Positions 1-6,191 of a stretch of DNA of 10,681 bases are shown here, piece by piece. The stretch spans positions 1-10,681 of the forward strand of contig CAKUPI010000045.1 in assembly GCA_934675045.1 (NCBI GenBank), given 5' to 3'. The notes under the pieces are model-generated. The model was not told the origin of the DNA. It saw nothing but the letters and a program-made list of their open reading frames with translations, and did not search any database. Made by a program: the position numbers and the translations under genes. The first letter of the stretch is position 1. Every line of letters starts with the position of its first letter. The DNA comes from an uncultured Eubacteriales bacterium. Its GTDB lineage: Bacteria; Bacillota; Clostridia; Oscillospirales; Butyricicoccaceae.

Positions 1-1377
1 CAGTGGGAGGGGCTTTACGCCCCGGACCTCGACAAGCCGGTCATCAACGTGCTAAGGCGCGTCGTGTCCTATTTTATTTCGATGATCGTCGCCGACGACG
101 TGTCGGTTTCCTTTACCCCCTTTGCGCAGGGCGGGGGTGCCGAGCACGCCTGCCGGGTGCTGTCTGAGGAGACGGCCCGCATCATCGAGCAGACCGGGCT
201 TAAGGACCTCAGCCGCGACGTCATCCGCAGCGCCGCCGTCGACGGCGACGGGTGTCTGTACTTTTACTTCGACCCCGACGCGGAGACCGGCGGGCCGGCC
301 CGCGGCCGGGTGTGCGCCGAGCTTCTCGACAACACCGAGGTGCACTTCGGCGCGCCCGGCGTGCAGAGCGTGCAGAAGCAGCCCTATCTCATCATCGCCG
401 CGCGGCGGCACATCGACTCCGTGCGCCGCGAGGCGCGGGAAAACGGCTTTGACGAGACGGAAATCCTGCCCGACGGCGCGCGGGAGGGAGACAGGCCGGA
501 GGACGACATGGCGACGGTGCTGGTCAAGCTGTGGAAGGAAAACGGCACGGTGCTTGGCGTGAAAACAACGGCGTCGGGCATGGTGCGCGGCGTGTGGGAC
601 ACCGGCTACCGCCTGTACCCGCTGGCGTGGATGTCGTGGGACAAGGTGCGCCACAGCTTTCACGGGCAGGCGGCGCTGACCGCCGTCATCCCCAACCAGA
701 TTGCCATCAACCAGCTTTTTGCCATGGGGATCCGGTCGGTCAAGATGAACGCCTTTCCCAAAATCCTGTACGACAAAAGCCGGATTTCGCGGTGGAGCAA
801 CCGCGTCGGAGAGGCCATCGGGGTGGTCGGCAGCCCGTCGGAGCAGGCGCTGGCCCAGAGCTTCCGGGGCGGCGACATGTCGGCGCAGGTGGTACAGCTC
901 ATCGAGCTGCTCACCCAGCGGACGCTGGAGTTTATGGGGGCGTCGGACGCCGCGCTCGGGCACGTAAAGCCCGAAAACACCTCGGCCATCATCGCAACGC
1001 AGAAGGCCAGCGCCATGCCGCTCGAACTGCAGCGCATGGAGTTTTACCGGTTTACCGAGGACTGCGTGCGCATTATGGTCGACATGATGGCGGTGCACTA
1101 CGGCGTGCGTCCGGCGGCCGGAGAGGGGAAGGCGGAGCTGTTTGACTTCGGCTCGCTGCGGCAGTCCAACCTGTCGACAAGGGTCGATATCGGTTCGGCG
1201 GCCTATTATTCCGAGCTGATGCAGATGCAGACGCTGGACAACCTGTTCCAAAAGGGCATTATCACCGACGCCGTCACCTATCTGGAGGGCGTTCCCGAAC
1301 GGTATGTGCGCGGCAAGAGCCGTATTCTGGAAAAGCTGCGCGAAAAGCAAAACGGCCTGCCGGCGGCGGGCAGGTAG
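1..1377 (+). CDS. Phage portal protein (5' partial)
   Basis: Likely portal protein, the dodecameric ring at one capsid vertex through which DNA is packaged and ejected, and to which the tail adaptor binds. The frame is open from base 1 with no stop. It reads QWEGLYAPDLDKPVIN before the first possible start (GTG at 49), and this stretch looks like normal portal sequence, so the true start is upstream and 458 residues are visible. Portal-like features are the PVINVLRRVVSYFISMIVAD stretch at visible residues 13-32, an alpha/beta segment around 206-245 (YPLAWMSWDKVRHSFHGQ), and a long helical region around 324-363 that begins PENTSAIIATQKASAMPLEL, typical of the portal stem and wing. It ends in TAG, 21 bases before the next gene. 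Its position ahead of the scaffold and capsid genes supports the call. The terminase is expected just left of the window. The family assignment is from recognition, not a search. Confidence 0.85.
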   Translation, partial: QWEGLYAPDLDKPVINVLRRVVSYFISMIVADDVSVSFTPFAQGGGAEHACRVLSEETARIIEQTGLKDLSRDVIRSAAVDGDGCLYFYFDPDAETGGPARGRVCAELLDNTEVHFGAPGVQSVQKQPYLIIAARRHIDSVRREARENGFDETEILPDGAREGDRPEDDMATVLVKLWKENGTVLGVKTTASGMVRGVWDTGYRLYPLAWMSWDKVRHSFHGQAALTAVIPNQIAINQLFAMGIRSVKMNAFPKILYDKSRISRWSNRVGEAIGVVGSPSEQALAQSFRGGDMSAQVVQLIELLTQRTLEFMGASDAALGHVKPENTSAIIATQKASAMPLELQRMEFYRFTEDCVRIMVDMMAVHYGVRPAAGEGKAELFDFGSLRQSNLSTRVDIGSAAYYSELMQMQTLDNLFQKGIITDAVTYLEGVPERYVRGKSRILEKLREKQNGLPAAGR

Positions 1378-1398
1378 GCGGAAAGAGAGGAAAACAGA

Positions 1399-2385
1399 GT
1401 GACAGGATCAATCAACCCGTGGATTTTGACACAGCAGCGGATGGCCGAGGCGCTTTTGGCCGCGCAAAAGGCGGTGCAGAGCACGCAAAGCCCGCCCCGG
1501 CTGCTGCCGGCGTACACCCCGCTGGGGAGCAACACCGACGAGGAGGTCCGCAACAAAAGCCCCGAGAGCTGGGGGCTGATCGAGCAGGCGAAACGGGACT
1601 ACCAAAGAGCGCAGGCGGCGGGAGACGCCGCCGCCATGCACCGCGCCCATCAGGCGGCCGAGCAGGTGCGTGCGCAGTTCGGGTATTCGGGCGGAAAAGA
1701 CGGCAGCCTGTACACGCCGACCGGGATTCAGGAGCAGACGCAGGCTTTGTACAGCGCCGCCATGGCCGAGCTGATGCGCGCGCAGAACGCGCAGCAGCAG
1801 GCGATGCAGGCCGAGATCGACCGCGCGCTGCTGGCGCTTTCGGCGCAGGTTCCGGAAATCGAGCGCACGGCGGCCGACGCCAACGCGGGCGCTTTCGAGA
1901 CGTGGCTGCGCGCCTCGGACCCCTTCGGCGCCGCCGCGCAGCGGCAGGCCCGTCTGGGGCTTTTGAACTCAGGCTATTCAGAGAGCAGCCTTGCCGGTCT
2001 GGGCAGCGCCTACCAAAGCGCCGTCGGGAAGAACGAGCAGGCCCGGACGGACTGGCTGCGCCAGCTCGATTTGGCGCGGGAGCAGGCCCGGCTGGAAGGC
2101 GGGGCGGAAAAGGCCGCGCAGATGGCGGAGTTTGCCAAGCAGATGGCCGACCAGCGCTTCAGGCAGGGGAGCAGCCTGCTCGAAGCGGCGGCGCGGGAAA
2201 ACACGCAGGCGCTGTCGCAGCAGAAGCTGGAGCAGGAAATGCAGCAGGACGAGCGCAGGCAGCTGGAAACCATCGCCGCGCTGCTGGCCCGTTACGGTAT
2301 TTTTGACGGCTACCGCGCGCTGGGCGTCGCAGACGAGCAAATTGCCGCCATGGAGGCCTACTGGCGCGCATTGCAGCAAAAGTGA
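1399..2385 (+). CDS. Ala/Gln-rich coiled-coil phage virion protein, possible ejection (internal core) protein
   Basis: A 328-residue protein of unproven function. It starts at GTG (1399) with AGAGAGG at 1384-1390, eight bases upstream. It is very rich in Ala, Gln, Glu and Arg, with long predicted helices. Two less monotonous islands stand out: a helix pair ending in GYSGGKDGS (residues about 61-103), and GLLNSGYSESSL (about 187-198) followed by a long amphipathic helix. Both islands resemble motifs I associate with uncharacterised proteins of clostridial phages; the first also recalls a short module in other Firmicutes proteins. There is no signal peptide or membrane segment. It lies between portal and scaffold in a cassette that has no other candidate for the internal proteins that short-tailed phages eject with their DNA (T7 gp14-16, P22 gp7/16/20). 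An ejection or portal-associated role is therefore plausible but inferred from composition and position. It could instead be a second scaffold or a minor head protein. Confidence 0.6.
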   Translation: MTGSINPWILTQQRMAEALLAAQKAVQSTQSPPRLLPAYTPLGSNTDEEVRNKSPESWGLIEQAKRDYQRAQAAGDAAAMHRAHQAAEQVRAQFGYSGGKDGSLYTPTGIQEQTQALYSAAMAELMRAQNAQQQAMQAEIDRALLALSAQVPEIERTAADANAGAFETWLRASDPFGAAAQRQARLGLLNSGYSESSLAGLGSAYQSAVGKNEQARTDWLRQLDLAREQARLEGGAEKAAQMAEFAKQMADQRFRQGSSLLEAAARENTQALSQQKLEQEMQQDERRQLETIAALLARYGIFDGYRALGVADEQIAAMEAYWRALQQK

Positions 2386-2401
2386 AAGGAGAGGGACGGA
2401 G

Positions 2402-2809
2402 ATGGAGGACAAAAGCAGCCGCGAGATGAGCAGGGAGGACCTGTTTACGCCGGAGGAGGCGCGTGACATCGCGGCGGAAAACGCGCCGGAGCGGCCCGAG
2501 CCGACGGCGCTGGAGCGCGCGGCCCGGCGGGTGTGCGCCGTGCAGAGCGGCAGAAGCGGGGACGCCGGCTGGGACAGGCTCTTTGCGCGGTACCCCGAGG
2601 CGCGGGACAAGGCGCTGACCGCCGAGGTCTTTGCGGGGGTGCGCGGCGGGCTGACGCCCACCGAGGCCTACCAGCACATGCGGCTTGCGGCCATGCAGGC
2701 CGAACAGCTGGCCCAGCAGAGCGCCCGGCGCGCCGTCGGGCCGCTGGCGGGAGAGGGCGGCCCGCAGGAGACCGACCCCTTTTTGGCCGGGCTTAATCAC
2801 AAAAACTGA
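2402..2809 (+). CDS. Putative phage scaffold / head assembly protein
   Basis: A 135-residue acidic, Ala/Glu-rich, mostly helical protein immediately upstream of the major capsid gene, where scaffold proteins normally lie. The ATG at 2402 is chosen because AAGGAGAGGG (2386-2395) sits six bases before it and it begins just after the previous stop codon. The frame stays open further upstream, but only inside the preceding gene. The N-terminus (MSREDLFTPEEARDIAAENA) is charged and probably disordered. The middle has a helical segment (LFARYPEARDKALTAEVFAG, then GLTPTEAYQHMRLAAMQ). It closes with TDPFLAGLNHKN, which resembles the 'DPFLEGF' ending seen in many small clostridial phage head proteins; scaffold C-termini usually contact the coat protein. 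It is shorter than classical scaffolds. No protease gene is visible, so it would probably leave the shell intact or be degraded otherwise. Role assigned mainly from position and composition. Confidence 0.6.
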   Translation: MEDKSSREMSREDLFTPEEARDIAAENAPERPEPTALERAARRVCAVQSGRSGDAGWDRLFARYPEARDKALTAEVFAGVRGGLTPTEAYQHMRLAAMQAEQLAQQSARRAVGPLAGEGGPQETDPFLAGLNHKN

Positions 2810-2825
2810 AAGAGAGGGATAAGAG

Positions 2826-3875
2826 ATGTCCATTAACCTTGCCGGAAAATACGAAAGGAAAATCGCGGAAAAGTTTACCCGCAGCTCGTTTGTAGCCCCC
2901 AACGTGTCGGACAATTACAGCTTTGAGGGGGTGCGCTCCATTTCCATTTACACCCCGCAGACGGTCGGCATCAACGACTATGTCCGCGAAGGGCTCAACC
3001 GCTTCGGCACGCCGGGCGAAATGCAGGACGAGGTGCAGGTGCTGACCCTCAGTCAGGACAAGGGCTTTTCCATCACCATTGACCGCGGCAACAACTCCGA
3101 CCAGATGATGGTCAAAAACGCGGGGCGCATGCTCAACATGCAAATCGCCGAGCGGGTCGTGCCCTATATGGACCAGTACGCGCTCAGCGCCTTTGCCCGG
3201 CAGGCCGGGCAGGTCCGGGGCGTGCCCGCGCCCACAAAGGAAACCGTCGTCGCCATGATTTTTGACGGCGCGTACGCGCTCGACAACGCGCTGGTCCCCG
3301 ACGAGGACCGCGTTTTGTACCTGCCGGCCTGCTACTACAACATGGTGCGCCTGTCGAGCGAGTTTCAGGGGGTCGACACGCTGGCCAACCGCGCGCTGGA
3401 AAAGGGCTGCGTCGGCACCATCGCCGACATGAAGTGCATCAAGGTGCCCGACCGCTATTTCCCGCAGGGGGTTTACTTCATCATCGCCTACCGCGGCTCG
3501 GTCATTTTCCCCTGCAAGCTCAAAACGGCGCGCATCCTGACCGACGTGCAGGGCATCGACGGCGCCGTGCTGGAGGGGCGCAATTACTTTGACGCCTTTG
3601 TCGTCGGCGCCAAGGCCGACGGCGTTTACGTCGCCGCCGATCCCGCCAAGGTGACGGCGACTCCGACCGTTTCGGTGTCGGACGGCACGGCCGCCGTTTC
3701 GTGCGAGACGGGCGGCGCCGACATCCGCTACACCGTCGACGGCTCGGACCCGCGTTACAGCAAGTCGGCGCAGGGCTATACCGCCGCCGTTTCCCTTGCG
3801 CCGGGGCAGGTGCTGCGCGCCTGCGCGGCAAAAAGCGGAATGCTGCCCTCGGGCGTCGGAGAGGGCGGAAACTGA
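2826..3875 (+). CDS. Major capsid protein with C-terminal chitobiase-like Ig domain
   Basis: A 349-residue major coat protein, expected to have the HK97 fold and to build the icosahedral head. The start ATG at 2826 follows AGAGAGGG (2811-2818). Residues 1 to about 270 resemble capsid proteins of clostridial phages and prophages: an N-terminal NLAGKYERKI segment, then VREGLNRFGTPGEMQDEVQ, then TLSQDKGFSITIDRGNNSDQ leading into the long 'spine'-like helix (MMVKNAGRMLNMQIAERVVP). The tail from about residue 276 is a separate domain with YTVDGSDP at 302-309, then a Tyr/Thr strand pair and LRACAAKSGMLPSG. This is the signature of chitobiase/beta-hexosaminidase C-terminal (CHB_HEX_C-like) Ig-fold domains, which are probably displayed on the capsid surface. 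No N-terminal prohead protease domain is seen. The gene is followed by a strong GC hairpin (3882-3905) before the adaptor gene. Confidence 0.88.
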   Translation: MSINLAGKYERKIAEKFTRSSFVAPNVSDNYSFEGVRSISIYTPQTVGINDYVREGLNRFGTPGEMQDEVQVLTLSQDKGFSITIDRGNNSDQMMVKNAGRMLNMQIAERVVPYMDQYALSAFARQAGQVRGVPAPTKETVVAMIFDGAYALDNALVPDEDRVLYLPACYYNMVRLSSEFQGVDTLANRALEKGCVGTIADMKCIKVPDRYFPQGVYFIIAYRGSVIFPCKLKTARILTDVQGIDGAVLEGRNYFDAFVVGAKADGVYVAADPAKVTATPTVSVSDGTAAVSCETGGADIRYTVDGSDPRYSKSAQGYTAAVSLAPGQVLRACAAKSGMLPSGVGEGGN

Positions 3876-3881
3876 GGCAAA

Positions 3882-3905
3882 GCGGGGCGGGGTTCCCCGC
3901 CCCGC
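3882..3905 (+). promoter_or_regulatory. GC-only mRNA hairpin between capsid and adaptor genes
   Basis: A perfect inverted repeat: 3882-3892 (GCGGGGCGGGG) pairs with 3895-3905 (CCCCGCCCCGC) around a two-base TT centre, so the top pair would open to give a GTTC loop. Every paired base is G or C. It lies six bases after the capsid stop codon and five bases before the adaptor's ribosome binding site (3911-3918). No T-tract follows on the + strand (the next bases are CCAAAAAGG) and none on the - strand, so it is not a standard intrinsic terminator. It could be a 3' stability or processing element for the abundant capsid message, or a partial attenuator. Hairpin seen directly; function inferred. 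Confidence 0.65.
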
Positions 3906-3910
3906 CCAAA

Positions 3911-3918
3911 AAGGAGGG
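3911..3918 (+). promoter_or_regulatory. Strong ribosome binding site fixing the adaptor start
   Basis: AAGGAGGG, a near-perfect match to the anti-Shine-Dalgarno sequence, lies six bases before ATG 3925. It decides the start of the adaptor gene: the same frame is open further upstream to an ATG at 3796, but that lies inside the capsid gene with no ribosome binding site. Confidence 0.8.
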
Positions 3919-3924
3919 ATTGCC

Positions 3925-4320
3925 ATGAAAGCAGAGACCATCTACAAGCTGGCCTGCGCCGTTTTGCTGGAGAAAACGGGCGTAGACCCCGATTTTCAGG
4001 CCTTTTTCCCCAGTCTGGCCAGCCTTTTGCTGCAAGAGGCCCTGCCCTATGAAAACGCGCGCCGCGCCGCGCTCGGGCAGCCGGCGCTCGAGCGGGCGCC
4101 CGTCGTTGCGGGCATGGAGGACGACGTCCCCTGCTGCGACGCCATCTGCCGTCTGGCCCTGCCTTACGGCATTGCGGCCTATTACTTTCAGGACGAGATG
4201 GACGACTACCGCGCGCAGGATTTCCGCGGGAGATACATCCTTGCGCTGCGCGAGGCGGCGCTGTGCAGCGGGGAAAGCGTCGAGGACTGCTACGGGAGGG
4301 AAGCGGCATGCCGAGGCTGA
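3925..4320 (+). CDS. Putative head-tail adaptor (connector) protein
   Basis: A 131-residue protein directly after the capsid gene and before the nozzle-like gene, the usual place of the head-tail adaptor that docks on the portal ring (T7 gp11 or P22 gp4 role). The start ATG 3925 is set by AAGGAGGG at 3911-3918. The sequence is largely helical: an N-terminal helix (KAETIYKLACAVLLEKTGVD), a second helix with LLLQEALPYENARRAALGQP, a short loop (GMEDDVPCCD), a helix ICRLALPYGIAAYYFQDEMD, and a C-terminal helix FRGRYILALREAAL. Alternating helices with an 'LPYG-A-YYFQDE' segment are common in small phage connectors. There are several Cys, including a CC pair. Its last 13 bases overlap the next gene's start, suggesting translational coupling. 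It is shorter than T7 gp11, and sequence similarity to a named family is not certain; position is the main argument. Confidence 0.65.
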   Translation: MKAETIYKLACAVLLEKTGVDPDFQAFFPSLASLLLQEALPYENARRAALGQPALERAPVVAGMEDDVPCCDAICRLALPYGIAAYYFQDEMDDYRAQDFRGRYILALREAALCSGESVEDCYGREAACRG

Positions 4321-6191
4321 CCGTCGGCTCTGTGCGGGCCGGACCGGCTGTGCATCTCAAGCGGTACAGCTCTTTTCGCGGGGTGGATTTTTCCTCGGAC
4401 CCCTCGCAGGTCGACGACAGGCGTTCGCCGTGGGCGCCCAACCTCATTTCGGACGCCGGAGGGTTTCCCGAAAAGCGGCTGGGCTGGCGCACGCTGCACA
4501 CCTTTGAAGGCGCGGTGCACGGCATTTTCTTTTTCCGCAGCGAGCGGGGGAGCTTTTGCCTGTGCCACGCCGGGGACAGGCTGTGGCTCTGGTCGGAAAA
4601 CCCGCCGCGGCTTTTGCGCGAGGGCCTGCACCAAGGGCGCAGCCGCGCCTTTGCCATGGGCGGAAAGCTGTGGATTCTGACGGGCGGCGAGTACCTCGCC
4701 TTTGACGGGCAGCGGGTGTGCGACGCGTCGGAGCTTGCCTATGTGCCCATTACAAGCGTCCCCTCGTCGACGAGCGGGCGGCGCGCCTATCAGCCGGTCA
4801 ACCTGCTGACGGCCAAGCGCAAAAACCTGTTTATCGGCGACGGGCAGCAGACGGCGTTTACCCTTGACGCCCCCTGCGACGCGGGCGCGGAGGTCAAAGC
4901 CTGGGTCGACGGCGCCGAGGTGACCGGCCTTTCGGCCGAGGGAAGCACCGTCACCTTTGCGCAGGCACCGGGCGCCGGGGTGCCGGCGGGAACGCCCAAC
5001 GTCACGGTGCAGTTTGAACGCGCCGTCGAGGGCGCGAGGGAGCGGATTGCGGGCTGCACCTGCTGCGCGCTGTATGCGGGCAGGGTCTTTCTGTCGGGAA
5101 ACCCCGCCTATCCGGGGGTGGACTGGCACAGCGCGCTCGACGTTTCCAACATGGACTCGGCGGCCTACATTCCCGACACCTCGTACACGCAAATCGGGTC
5201 GGACAACGCGGCGGTGATGGGCTACCTGCGCGCCGGAGACGCGCTGGCCATCATCAAGGAGGACAACGAGCAGGACGCCTCGGTCTTTCTGCGCACCGTG
5301 CGGCAGACCGAAGGCGGCGACATTTTTCCCGTGCAGCAGGGGGTGTCGGGCGGAGGGGCGGTGTCGCGCCACTGCTTTGCCTCGCTGGTCGACGACCCGC
5401 TCTTTCTCAGCAAAAACGGCGTCTACGCGCTGGCCTCGCCGGTCGTCACGCTGGAGCGGACCCTGCAGCAGCGCTCCGGCTTTGTCGACGCACGGCTGTG
5501 CCGCGAAAAGCATCTGGATCAGGCCGTCGCCGCCGTCTGGAAGGGCTATTACGTTTTGTGCGTCAACGGCTGCTGTTATGTGGCCGACGCCAAGCAAAAG
5601 ACGCCGCGCGGCAGCCAGACGGGCGCGTGGGAGTACGAGTGGTATTACTGGACGGGCATTCCGGCCCGCGTGCTGTGCGAGCATGCCGGAACGCTGTACT
5701 TCGGCACGGAGGACGGCCGGCTCTGCCGCTTTAACGACGACAGGGTCGACGGCGCGGGCAATGTGCGCATGGACGCCTACAACGACGACGGGCGGGCCAT
5801 TGCCGCCGACTGGGCCACCAAGCTGGACGACGACGGCGATTTCATGCGCTGCAAAATCATGCCCAAGCGCGGCTCGGGGGTTTATCTCAAGACCTACACG
5901 CGCTCGGGCGTTCGGGTGATGGCGCGCACCGACAGCGACTTCGGCCGCGAGCTTCGGCGCGGCGGCGCCAGCATTTTTACCTTTGCCGACATCGATTTCG
6001 GCGATTTCACCTTCAACACGCTGCCCCAGAACGTGCTGCCCTTTGGCCGGAAGGTGAAAAAGTACAAGCTGATGCAGATCATCTGCCGCAACGACGCCGT
6101 CAATCAGGGCTTTGGCATTTACGGCATTGAAAAGCGGTTCATCTGGGGGCGGACCGCCAAGCAGCAAGGAGGAAGTTATGGCCTTTATTGA
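4308..6191 (+). CDS. Phage tail nozzle-like / tail tubular structural protein
   Basis: A 627-residue beta-rich structural protein, probably the nozzle or tail-stabilising ring below the adaptor (role like T7 gp12 or P22 gp10). The start ATG 4308 follows GGGAGGG (4294-4300) at seven bases and overlaps the adaptor stop. The N-terminus carries a motif I recognise from clostridial phage tail proteins: YSSFRGVDFSSDP, then RSPWAPNLISDAGGFPEKR (about residues 21-63). Repeated short strand pairs such as GKLWILTGGEYLAFDGQ, NGVYALASPVVTLE and GTLYFGTEDGRLCRFNDD suggest a beta-propeller body. Residues about 173-238 (from NLFIGDGQQTAFTLD to NVTVQFER) look like an inserted beta-sandwich. No signal peptide or transmembrane segment is seen. 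Cys pairs occur at CTCC and GCC. Its end overlaps the fibre gene by 14 bases. Nozzle assignment rests on length, beta content and order; a generic 'tail protein' is the safe minimum. Confidence 0.7.
   Translation: MPRLTVGSVRAGPAVHLKRYSSFRGVDFSSDPSQVDDRRSPWAPNLISDAGGFPEKRLGWRTLHTFEGAVHGIFFFRSERGSFCLCHAGDRLWLWSENPPRLLREGLHQGRSRAFAMGGKLWILTGGEYLAFDGQRVCDASELAYVPITSVPSSTSGRRAYQPVNLLTAKRKNLFIGDGQQTAFTLDAPCDAGAEVKAWVDGAEVTGLSAEGSTVTFAQAPGAGVPAGTPNVTVQFERAVEGARERIAGCTCCALYAGRVFLSGNPAYPGVDWHSALDVSNMDSAAYIPDTSYTQIGSDNAAVMGYLRAGDALAIIKEDNEQDASVFLRTVRQTEGGDIFPVQQGVSGGGAVSRHCFASLVDDPLFLSKNGVYALASPVVTLERTLQQRSGFVDARLCREKHLDQAVAAVWKGYYVLCVNGCCYVADAKQKTPRGSQTGAWEYEWYYWTGIPARVLCEHAGTLYFGTEDGRLCRFNDDRVDGAGNVRMDAYNDDGRAIAADWATKLDDDGDFMRCKIMPKRGSGVYLKTYTRSGVRVMARTDSDFGRELRRGGASIFTFADIDFGDFTFNTLPQNVLPFGRKVKKYKLMQIICRNDAVNQGFGIYGIEKRFIWGRTAKQQGGSYGLY
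6166..6172 (+). promoter_or_regulatory. Ribosome binding site fixing the fibre start
   Basis: AAGGAGG lies inside the last codons of the nozzle-like gene, five bases before ATG 6178. It sets the fibre start there rather than at the in-frame ATG at 6112, which has no comparable site. The resulting protein begins MAFIEKKINGYRVSI, which matches the usual beginning of this kind of clostridial phage fibre. Confidence 0.8.

Noticed and set aside
49..51. GTG as the start of the portal gene
   Set aside because: The frame is open to base 1 and the upstream 16 codons read as portal-like sequence; no ribosome binding site lies before 49. The gene is cut by the window edge.
1419..2306. Second + strand open frame across the coiled-coil gene
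   Set aside because: Gly/Arg/Ala-rich low-complexity translation with no start signal; a GC-driven shadow of the real gene.
1991..2401. Upstream extension of the scaffold-like gene into the coiled-coil gene
   Set aside because: The extra sequence is Arg/Ser/Pro-rich low-complexity translation of another gene's frame; the ATG at 2402 has its own ribosome binding site.
3882..3912. Intrinsic terminator after the capsid gene
   Set aside because: The hairpin is strong but no T-tract follows on either strand; described as an mRNA structure instead.
3796..3924. Upstream extension of the adaptor gene to an ATG inside the capsid gene
   Set aside because: It would overlap the capsid coding region and the GC hairpin, and has no ribosome binding site, whereas ATG 3925 has AAGGAGGG six bases upstream.
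4263..4307. Extension of the nozzle gene upstream of ATG 4308
   Set aside because: The added residues are Arg/Gly-rich out-of-frame adaptor sequence; GGGAGGG is placed correctly for 4308.
6112..6177. Extension of the fibre gene upstream of ATG 6178
   Set aside because: It overlaps the nozzle coding end; AAGGAGG at 6166-6172 fits 6178, and the protein then begins with a familiar fibre N-terminus.
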